Source of the DNA: Frankia sp. RB7
Lineage (GTDB): Bacteria; Pseudomonadota; Alphaproteobacteria; Rhizobiales; Xanthobacteraceae
Direction: 5' to 3'
DNA: 64,000 nucleotides
NCBI GenBank assembly: GCA_030403585.1
Contig: JAUEPE010000001.1
Location: 62,001-126,000 of the forward strand
Of the stretch, positions 15,918 through 22,403 are shown piece by piece. Each line of letters opens with the position of its first letter. Position 1 is the stretch's first letter. The notes under the pieces were generated by a model. It worked only from the letters and a program-made list of their open reading frames with translations. It was not told where the DNA came from and did not search any database. Made by a program: the position numbers and the translations under genes.

Positions 15918-17035
15918 GCACCGAGCCCGAACTCCCGCGCGCCGCGCGCATTTTTGTTTCCTTCGTTGCACTCATGCGCGCCAACAATTTTGCCGTCGCG
16001 CCGGAGCAGACCACCGCGTTCCTCACCGCGATCGAGCTGCTCGGGCCGCGCGACCTCGGGGACATAAGGCAGGCCGCACTGGCCACCCTCGCTCCGCCGC
16101 CCGACCGCCGCGCGACCTTCAACCGGCTATTCGACCTCCACTTCCGCGGCAGCGAGGCGCTGGAGCGCGCCGATGACGGCGAGGACGACGAGACCGTCCG
16201 GCTCCAGGAGGAAGGCCGCGGCGATGAGGAGCCGCTGCTCTCCGATGACGCCAATGAATCCGGCCTGACCGCGACCCGCACCGAGGCGCTGGTCGAACGC
16301 CGCTTTGCGCAGCTTTCCACGACAGATGCACTTCGCCGCCTGTCACGTGAGGCACCCAGGCGCCTGCCGCGGCGCCGCGGCCACCGCCGCATGCGCGCCC
16401 GCCGCGGGCCGTTTGCCGATCTCCGCCGCACCTTGCGCGACTCCGTTCGCAGTGACGGCGAGATTCTGCGGCTCGGCCACATGAAGCGGCGCCAGCGCCC
16501 GCGAAAATTCCTGCTGCTGATCGATGTCTCCGGATCGATGAAGAGCCGCACTGAAGACAACATGAAGCTTGCCCATGCGCTGGTCCAGGCCGCGCCCAAT
16601 GTCGAGGTCTTCACCTTCGGAACGCGGCTAACCCGGGTCACTCGTGCGTTGCGGCTGAAGCGGCGCGAGCAGGCGCTGAGCGCGGCCGCCCATCTCGTCA
16701 GCGACTGGGATGGCGGCACCCGTATTGGCGATGCGCTGCAGGCTTTCCTCGCAGTGCCGCGATTCGGCGGGTATGCGCGCGGGGCAGCCGTGGTCGTCGT
16801 CTCGGACGGACTGGAGCGCGGCGAACCGGACGCGCTGCGCGACGCGGTCGCAAAGCTGTCGCGGCGCGCCTGGCGCGTCAGCTGGCTGACGCCGCTCGCG
16901 GCGGGCCCGGGCTTTCGCCCGCAGACCGAAGCGCTCATCGCCATCGAGCGCTTCGTCGACGATCTCGTCGACGGCGGATCCACCGCGTCGATCGTCGCGC
17001 ATGTACTGGCACTGGGACGAAGGAGAGTTGCGTGA
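15914..17035 (+). CDS. VWA-domain protein (CoxE-like) partner of the MoxR ATPase
   Basis: A 373-residue protein. The N-terminal half is a helical region with an acidic stretch (about 85-110) followed by a strongly basic segment (about 145-172, many Arg). The C-terminal half is a von Willebrand A domain with the MIDAS motif DVSGS (204-208), a threonine/glycine loop (DWDGGTRIGDAL) and VVVSDGLERGEPD. This is the CoxE/DUF58-like VWA arrangement. It overlaps both neighbours by 4 bases. The expected role is as adaptor for the MoxR ATPase in Mo-hydroxylase maturation (established for related systems, inferred here). Confidence 0.9.
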   Translation: MSTEPELPRAARIFVSFVALMRANNFAVAPEQTTAFLTAIELLGPRDLGDIRQAALATLAPPPDRRATFNRLFDLHFRGSEALERADDGEDDETVRLQEEGRGDEEPLLSDDANESGLTATRTEALVERRFAQLSTTDALRRLSREAPRRLPRRRGHRRMRARRGPFADLRRTLRDSVRSDGEILRLGHMKRRQRPRKFLLLIDVSGSMKSRTEDNMKLAHALVQAAPNVEVFTFGTRLTRVTRALRLKRREQALSAAAHLVSDWDGGTRIGDALQAFLAVPRFGGYARGAAVVVVSDGLERGEPDALRDAVAKLSRRAWRVSWLTPLAAGPGFRPQTEALIAIERFVDDLVDGGSTASIVAHVLALGRRRVA

Positions 17036-17916
17036 CCGAGATTGCCGACGGCCATCATCACATCTGGCGGCAGGCGGACCTGCCCTGGCTGGTCGGCCCG
17101 ATGCAGCCCCGCATCTTTGGACCCTACGAGGCCATTCGCCGTGATTACCCGATCCAGGAATATCTCGACGATCTCAAAGGCAGTGGTGTCACCCGCTCGG
17201 TTTACGTTCAGACCAACTGGGCCAACGACCGTTTCGAGGACGAAGCCGCCTGGGTGCAGCAGACTGCGGACGAGCACGGCTGGCCACACGCCATCGTTGC
17301 CTATGCCAATTTCAGCGTGGACGATGTGCGCCCGCAGCTCGACCGCCTGAAGCGCTATCCGCTGGTGCGCGGCGTGCGCATGCAGATGCACTGGCACGAG
17401 AACCCGCTCTATCGCTTCGCGGCCAAGCCCGATCTCTGCATCGATCCCGTAGTCCGACGCAACGTCGCCCGGCTCGCCGATTACGGCTGGAGTTTTGATC
17501 TCCAGGTCTTCACACGGCAAATGCCGGATGCAGCGCTGCTCGCCGAGTCCTGCCCCAAAGTGACTTTCATCCTTCAGCATGCCGGCATGCTCGAAGACAC
17601 TTCGCCAGCGGGCCGCGCGGCCTGGCGCGCTGGCATGGCCCGGCTCGCGGTCTGTCCGAACGTGGTCTCGAAACTCTCCGGCCTCGGTACCTTCATCCAT
17701 CGCAACGACCCCACGCATATCGCCGCCGTGGTCACGGACACTGTCGCAATCTTCGGCGCTGAGCGCTGCCTGTTCGGTTCCAATTTTCCAATCGAGAAAT
17801 TGTGGACCAGCTATCGCGAGCTCGTCGACGCCTTTCGCGCGGCAGCCGCATCGCTGAGCGCCGAGCAACGTGATGCGATCTTCAGAGGCACCGCAACGCG
17901 TGTCTATCGACTTTGA
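17032..17916 (+). CDS. Amidohydrolase-family (Amidohydro_2) TIM-barrel hydrolase
   Basis: A 294-residue cytoplasmic protein starting at GTG 17032, which overlaps the VWA stop (GTGA). The metal-binding HxH lies in ADGHHHIW (residues about 6-12). Further family landmarks are FILQHAGM, VVSKLSGLGTF and RCLFGSNFPIEKLW, where the Asp of the usual SDxP metal motif is replaced by Asn. The family includes lactonases such as 2-pyrone-4,6-dicarboxylate and rhamnonolactone hydrolases and decarboxylases. It likely hydrolyses an intermediate made by the upstream hydroxylase; the substrate is unknown. Confidence 0.85.
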   Translation: MTEIADGHHHIWRQADLPWLVGPMQPRIFGPYEAIRRDYPIQEYLDDLKGSGVTRSVYVQTNWANDRFEDEAAWVQQTADEHGWPHAIVAYANFSVDDVRPQLDRLKRYPLVRGVRMQMHWHENPLYRFAAKPDLCIDPVVRRNVARLADYGWSFDLQVFTRQMPDAALLAESCPKVTFILQHAGMLEDTSPAGRAAWRAGMARLAVCPNVVSKLSGLGTFIHRNDPTHIAAVVTDTVAIFGAERCLFGSNFPIEKLWTSYRELVDAFRAAAASLSAEQRDAIFRGTATRVYRL

Positions 17917-17946
17917 CAGATAAAGACACAATAGGGAGGGAAACGA

Positions 17947-18795
17947 ATGGCGCTGGAGATCAAGATCCTGGACTACGGCGATATCGAGCTGGAATCGAGC
18001 TTCCTGGTGCTCGGCCGCGACTGCGGCCGCACCCGTCGCGTCCTTACGCTCGGCTTTTTGATCCTCGGCGGCAAATATCCGGTCGTGGTCGACACCGGCT
18101 ATCGCTCCAACCAGATCATGGAAACGCTGGGCATGCGCGGATTGCAGTACCACGAACACATGATCGAGAACCAGCTCGCCCGCCACGGCGTGCGGATGGG
18201 CGACGTCCGCTTCGTCTGCCACACTCATCTGCACATCGACCATGCCGGCAAGGACGATCTGTTCCCGATGAACACGACCGTCGTGCTCAACCGCAAGGAG
18301 CTCGAATATTCCGTCTCCGGCCTGATGCATCCGCAGTACCCGGCTCCCGACATCAAGCACCTGATCGATCGGCTGCACACCAAGAGCGCGTTGCGCTTCC
18401 TCGACCTCGAAATCACCGGCCCGATCGAGCTGATGCCCGGCGTTTATTGCGATGCTGCCGGCGCCCACACCGAGGGTTCGATGAACATCATCGTCGAGAC
18501 CGCTGACGGCATCGCCACCATCTGCGGCGACGTGATCTACGATTTCAACGACCAGATCGTCACGCCCTTCAACGAGATCCACGACTGGGAGCCACGCACC
18601 ACCGGCAACCATGGCACCAGTAAGCGCGCCGAGAAGGCCGCGATCAAAAAGCTGCTCAGCAACTCGCGCTACCTGCTGCCGGTGCATGACCGCCCCGCCA
18701 AGATCGAAGGCGGCAACGTCGTGGGCCGGCTCCACGACCAGGTCCCGGGACCGATCGTGCAGTCCCTGCCCGCGCGCAACTGGTTCCCGGCCTGA
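17947..18795 (+). CDS. Metallo-beta-lactamase-fold hydrolase, N-acyl homoserine lactonase-like
   Basis: A 282-residue MBL-fold protein. The metal site is HLHIDH (94-99), with further ligands expected in GAHTEGSMNI (His) and ICGDVIYDF (Asp), and a C-terminal His in LPVHDRPAK. This pattern matches the AHL lactonase-like branch. In a catabolic operon, hydrolysis of a lactone intermediate is more likely than quorum quenching. The gap upstream is 30 bases and includes a good Shine-Dalgarno, ATAGGGAGGGAAACG. Its neighbours are an amidohydrolase and a gluconolactonase-type fusion, so three ring-opening hydrolases are consecutive. Confidence 0.87.
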   Translation: MALEIKILDYGDIELESSFLVLGRDCGRTRRVLTLGFLILGGKYPVVVDTGYRSNQIMETLGMRGLQYHEHMIENQLARHGVRMGDVRFVCHTHLHIDHAGKDDLFPMNTTVVLNRKELEYSVSGLMHPQYPAPDIKHLIDRLHTKSALRFLDLEITGPIELMPGVYCDAAGAHTEGSMNIIVETADGIATICGDVIYDFNDQIVTPFNEIHDWEPRTTGNHGTSKRAEKAAIKKLLSNSRYLLPVHDRPAKIEGGNVVGRLHDQVPGPIVQSLPARNWFPA

Positions 18796-18816
18796 GATGA
18801 TCTTGAGGACCGACCG

Positions 18817-20394
18817 ATGACACACGTCACCTTGCGCTCCGAATTCGAAACCCTGATCGATCCTTACGCGCCCGTTGCGCAGGTCGGAACAGGCTTTGAC
18901 TTCACGGAAGGGCCGATCTGGCATCCGGTCGATCAGTACCTGCTGTTCTCCGACATGCCGGGCGACGTGCGCCGGCGCTGGGATGCGCGGCGCGGCGTCG
19001 CTGAGGTCAAGTGTCCGTCGAACAAGTGCAACGGCATGACCTACGACGCCGAACTGAATCTGATCGTCTGTGAGCACGCGACCTCGTCGCTGATCCGTGA
19101 GCGGCCGGACGGACGGCGCGAAGTGCTGGCCTCGCATTTTGGCGGACAGGAGCTCAACAGCCCCAACGACGTCTGCGTTCACTCTTCCGGGGCAATCTAT
19201 TTCTCCGATCCCTGGTATGGCCGCATGCCGATCTATGGCGTCGAACGGCCGCGCCAGCTCGGCTTTCAGGGCGTCTATCGCGTCGTGCCCGGCAGCGAAC
19301 CCAAGCTGGTGGTCGACAGAACGCTGTTCGATCAACCCAATGGACTTTGCTTCTCGCCTGACGAAAAATTGCTCTATGTCAACGACACCGTGCAGGCGCT
19401 GATCCGCGTGTTCGACGTCAATGCCGACGGCACGTTGTCGAACGCGCGCGTGTTCGCAAGCGGCATCCGCTCCGAGCTGGAGCCCGGCCTGCCCGACGGC
19501 ATGAAGTGCGACCAGCACGGCAATGTCTGGGTCACCGCGCCCGGCGGAGTCTGGGTCTATTCGCCGCGCGGCGAGCTGCTCGGAAAAGTTCGCCTGCCCG
19601 AACTCGTCGCCAATCTCGCCTGGGGCGGCACGGATTTCCGCACGCTTTACCTGACCTCGACACATTCGGTCTACGCCATCCCAACCAAGGCTGGGCCGCG
19701 CCATGAGCCCTATATGAGTGGCAGGCGCAGCAGCGGCGGCGCCACGGGCGCCGGCGCCGCCGCCGCGGCGCCGATCCTGGCCGATGGCGAATTGCACCTC
19801 GATCCAAACCGCTGCGCCATGATCATCCAGGACCTCCAGAACGACGTCATCATGGACGGCGGCGCGTTCGCCGAGTCAGGCGCCCCCGGCCACGCCAAGC
19901 AGCAACATGTCGTCGAGAACGTTCGTCGCTTGGCGGAAACGGCTCGCGCGCGCGGCGTCACCATCATCCATGTCTGGTTCGTGGTCGAGCCCGGTGCGCC
20001 CGGCGTGACGCTGAACGCGCCGCTATTCGAGGGCCTCGTCGACAGCAAGGCGATGGTACGCGGCAGTTGGGGGGCTGCACCGGTTTCCGGCCTCGAGCCG
20101 CGCCCTGGCGACTTCGTCGTCGAGAAGATGCGGATGAGCGCCTGGGAAGGCACGCGGCTGGAGACGATCCTCAAAGCCACCGGCCGCGACATGATCATCA
20201 ACACCGGCGCCTGGACCAACATGTCGGTCGAGCACACCGCGCGCACCGGCGCCGACAAGGGCTATTTCATGATTGTGCCGGAGGACTGCTGCTCGACCAT
20301 GAATGCGGACTGGCACTCGGCCTCGATCAACTTTGCCATGCAGAACGTCGCCGTCGTCACGCGCGCCGATGCCGTCATCAGAGCGCTGGGATGA
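18817..20394 (+). CDS. Fusion of SMP-30/gluconolactonase with an isochorismatase-fold domain
   Basis: A 525-residue two-domain protein. Residues about 15-295 form an SMP-30/gluconolactonase beta-propeller with likely metal ligands Glu31 (FTEGPIW), Asn175 (QPNGLCF) and Asp227 (LPDGMK). Residues 301-320 are a Ser/Gly/Ala-rich linker. Residues about 326-525 form an isochorismatase-like hydrolase with Asp339 (IIQDLQNDV) and Lys437 (VEKMRMSAW). At the place of the usual nucleophilic Cys (TNVCVE in cysteine hydrolases) it has Ser470 (TNMSVE), so a Cys-based amidase mechanism is not supported. True isochorismatases also lack the Cys. The fusion couples lactone opening with a second hydrolytic or ether-cleaving step, presumably on the operon's substrate. 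Confidence 0.9.
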   Translation: MTHVTLRSEFETLIDPYAPVAQVGTGFDFTEGPIWHPVDQYLLFSDMPGDVRRRWDARRGVAEVKCPSNKCNGMTYDAELNLIVCEHATSSLIRERPDGRREVLASHFGGQELNSPNDVCVHSSGAIYFSDPWYGRMPIYGVERPRQLGFQGVYRVVPGSEPKLVVDRTLFDQPNGLCFSPDEKLLYVNDTVQALIRVFDVNADGTLSNARVFASGIRSELEPGLPDGMKCDQHGNVWVTAPGGVWVYSPRGELLGKVRLPELVANLAWGGTDFRTLYLTSTHSVYAIPTKAGPRHEPYMSGRRSSGGATGAGAAAAAPILADGELHLDPNRCAMIIQDLQNDVIMDGGAFAESGAPGHAKQQHVVENVRRLAETARARGVTIIHVWFVVEPGAPGVTLNAPLFEGLVDSKAMVRGSWGAAPVSGLEPRPGDFVVEKMRMSAWEGTRLETILKATGRDMIINTGAWTNMSVEHTARTGADKGYFMIVPEDCCSTMNADWHSASINFAMQNVAVVTRADAVIRALG

Positions 20395-20397
20395 GCG

Positions 20398-21024
20398 GTG
20401 GCAAAGCTCTTGCACCTCTCCTGCTCCCCGCGCGCCGATTCCGAGTCGAGCGCCGGTGCGCGCGTCTTTCTTGACGGCTTTCGCCAGGCGCGCTCCGATT
20501 GGGACATCGACGTCGCCGATCTCTGGCGCGAACGCATGCCGGAATTTGCAGGTCCCATCGTCGAGGCCAAATATGCGCGGATGAAAGCAGAGCCCTTCAA
20601 CGACGCGCAGCGGGACAGCTTTGCCGAAGCCGAGCGGATGGCGCTGCGCTTCTCGCTGGCTGACCGCGTGCTGATCTCGACGCCGATGTGGAATTTCGGC
20701 ATCCCTTACAAGCTGAAGCAATGGTTCGACATCGTCATCCAGCCCGGCCTGACGTTCCGCTTCGACCCGGCGCAGGGTTATTTGCCGTTGCTGAAAGACC
20801 GGCCGACCATCGTCATCCTCGCCTCCGGCAGCGACTTTGCCACCGGCATGAACCGCGGCCGCATCGACATGGCGACACCGTATTTGCGCGAGGCGCTCCG
20901 CTTCATCGGCGTCAGAGACGTACGCTTCGTGCCGATCGGCCCAACAGTAGGCCCAACTGAGCCGATCCGCGCCGCCCGCGACACCGCCCACCGACGCCTT
21001 GCCGAGATGGCCAAGCGGTTCTGA
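20398..21024 (+). CDS. FMN-dependent NADH-azoreductase/quinone reductase-like flavoprotein
   Basis: A 208-residue flavodoxin-fold protein. The FMN loop is CSPRADSESS (about residues 9-18), and STPMWNFGIPYKLKQWFD (about 96-113) is the AzoR-type flavin and substrate segment, followed by PGLTFRF. It starts at GTG 20398, 4 bases after the preceding stop; the nearby ATG at 20391 is out of frame. Family knowledge: two-electron reduction of quinones, azo or nitro compounds using NAD(P)H. It is the last gene of the co-directional run and could recycle a quinone product or acceptor. It ends 18 bases from the convergent Bug gene. Confidence 0.85.
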   Translation: MAKLLHLSCSPRADSESSAGARVFLDGFRQARSDWDIDVADLWRERMPEFAGPIVEAKYARMKAEPFNDAQRDSFAEAERMALRFSLADRVLISTPMWNFGIPYKLKQWFDIVIQPGLTFRFDPAQGYLPLLKDRPTIVILASGSDFATGMNRGRIDMATPYLREALRFIGVRDVRFVPIGPTVGPTEPIRAARDTAHRRLAEMAKRF

Positions 21025-21042
21025 GCTGCGCTCCTGTCACCC

Positions 21043-22032
21043 TTACAGCGCCTTGAGCCCGATCGACTTGATGACGGGAGCAAGGCTTGCCGTGGTGGCG
21101 TCGACGATTTGTTGAAACTTGTCCGGGCTGGAATCGCTATCCGGCTCCATGCCTTGCGCGCGATACGCCGCCTGGAGTGCAGGATCGGCCATCGCCGCCC
21201 GTGTCGTCTGCGCGATGCGGTCGATGATCGCATCGTCCGTCATCTTGTGCGCGAACAGACCGAACCATCCCTCATAGCTGAGATCCGGCATGCCCGATTC
21301 AATGGCAGTCGGGATATCAGGCGCACCGCTCAACCGCTTGTCGGGTGTGACCGCGAGCAGCTTTATCTTGCCGGCCTCGCTCAATTGCAGCAATTGAACC
21401 GACATGACGGCAATAATGAGAGATATCTGGCCGGCGACCAGGTCGTTGGTGGCCTGCGCGATCCCCCGATAGGGAACGTGGACGATATCCAGCCCGCCTG
21501 CCTGCTGCTTGAACATCTCGCCGACCAGGTGATTTCCGGTGCCGATGCCGGGCGTCCCGTAAGACATCGTACCGGGTTTGGTCTTGGCGTAAGCGATCAG
21601 CTCCTTCAGATTTGTGGCTGGCACAGACGGATGGACGGCAAAGACCAGCGCGCTGCTGATCAGGCGATAGATCGCCCGGAAGTCGCCAACGGAATAGGAG
21701 GGATTTGCCGTCGTCAGCGGAATGATGACCTGCGTGCTGCCATTTCCCAGCAGCAGCGAATAGCCATCGGGCGCATCGCGCGCGACGGCGGTCGTCCCGA
21801 TCGCGCCGCCTGCACCGCCGATGTTCTCGACGAAAGTCGGACCAAGCTGCGATGACATCCTCTCCACCCAGGGACGTCCGATCTCATCACCCGAGCCGCC
21901 GGCGCCATAAGGGATCACCAGTCGAATGGGACGAGATGGATAGCCTGCAGCGCTTCCACTGCGTGGAAATCCCGCGATCGTCGCCGCGAACGCAGCTGCA
22001 TTGACGAAACGTCGCCGCGAGAGGGATGGCAT
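21043..22032 (-). CDS. Bug/TctC-family tripartite tricarboxylate transporter solute-binding protein (orphan)
   Basis: A 329-residue periplasmic receptor. The N-terminus (SRRRFVNAAAFAATIAGF) is a Tat-like or Sec signal peptide. The mature start YPSRPIRLVIPYGAGGSGDEIGR and ENIGGAGGAIGTTAVARDAPDGYSLLLG are standard Bug-family segments for carboxylate ligands. No TctA or TctB membrane genes are in the window, which is common for Bug proteins. It is convergent with the azoreductase gene and divergent from the first winged-helix ATPase regulator, which could control it, but no shared operator was recognised. Confidence 0.88.
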   Translation of the reverse strand: MPSLSRRRFVNAAAFAATIAGFPRSGSAAGYPSRPIRLVIPYGAGGSGDEIGRPWVERMSSQLGPTFVENIGGAGGAIGTTAVARDAPDGYSLLLGNGSTQVIIPLTTANPSYSVGDFRAIYRLISSALVFAVHPSVPATNLKELIAYAKTKPGTMSYGTPGIGTGNHLVGEMFKQQAGGLDIVHVPYRGIAQATNDLVAGQISLIIAVMSVQLLQLSEAGKIKLLAVTPDKRLSGAPDIPTAIESGMPDLSYEGWFGLFAHKMTDDAIIDRIAQTTRAAMADPALQAAYRAQGMEPDSDSSPDKFQQIVDATTASLAPVIKSIGLKAL

Positions 22033-22151
22033 GTCCTATTCCGAAGCAGGCTGCTTGTGATCAATGGCGGGACCGGCTCCCGCCACCATTCGCAGCACTC
22101 TGCCGCTATCGTCAATGGCGCGCGCGACCGTTGGGACGGCGGGGTTGGCGA

Positions 22152-22178
22152 GCAAAACGGAGGTCGCCCCCGTTTTGC
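22152..22178. promoter_or_regulatory. Perfect 9-bp inverted repeat in a divergent intergenic region
   Basis: GCAAAACGG at 22152-22160 and its exact complement CCGTTTTGC at 22170-22178 are separated by 9 bases. It lies 120 bases upstream of the Bug start and 226 bases upstream of the regulator start. No T-run follows on either strand, so an operator or a structured leader element is more likely than a terminator. Confidence 0.4.
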
Positions 22179-22333
22179 GACATGCGCCCCCTGCGCAGGA
22201 CCGACAGCTTCTCGGATAGCGTCGTTTCAAAAATGGGCTTAAGCCATTCAACGGAAAGCGTTATTTCGCTGCAATAAATCGATCTGAGCAGTGGGGATTG
22301 GACTGGTGGCCACCCACCGCTGCTTTCGTCCAG

Positions 22334-22361
22334 TTTACTCACCGCGTCGATCTGGTAGAGA
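22334..22361 (+). promoter_or_regulatory. Predicted promoter of the first winged-helix ATPase gene
   Basis: TTTACT (22334-22339), 16 bases, then TAGAGA (22356-22361) preceded by TG as in extended -10 elements. The same arrangement occurs upstream of the paralogue at 35342-35369, with identical 16-base spacing and the identical 42-base distance from the -10 hexamer to the GTG start. Conservation between duplicated genes is the main support. Confidence 0.55.
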
Positions 22362-22403
22362 AAGTCATACTTTTTTGACTCCCTGCCGAGGGGGCAATGG
22401 TGC

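Larger units (their letters stand above)
22033..22403. other. Intergenic region between the Bug gene and the winged-helix ATPase gene
   Basis: 371 bases without a convincing gene. It holds a perfect 9-bp inverted repeat (22152-22178) and, from about 22240 to 22403, sequence homologous to the upstream region of the paralogous regulator at 35412. Shared blocks include AAGCC at 22241, TCTGAGC at 22283 and the promoter at 22334-22361. A 71-codon frame on the minus strand ending at 22036 has no recognisable features. Confidence 0.7.

Noticed and set aside
10710..15971. A very long open frame on the minus strand opposite the Mo-hydroxylase genes (about 1750 codons)
   Set aside because: It mirrors well-identified plus-strand genes; long antisense frames are expected in high-GC coding DNA with G/C third positions, and its translation has no family motif.
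11094..17035. Identification as aerobic CO dehydrogenase (coxMSL-DE)
   Set aside because: The large subunit has AMRGFG instead of the AYRCSFR loop with copper-binding Cys, so only the maturation gene set is cox-like.
15871..19797. Another long minus-strand frame (about 1300 codons) opposite the VWA, amidohydrolase, lactonase and gluconolactonase genes
   Set aside because: Same reason: it overprints real genes and has low-complexity, motif-free translation.
22036..22251. A 71-codon minus-strand frame ending 4 bases before the Bug start
   Set aside because: No ribosome binding site or family features, and it contains the perfect inverted repeat; I treat the region as intergenic.
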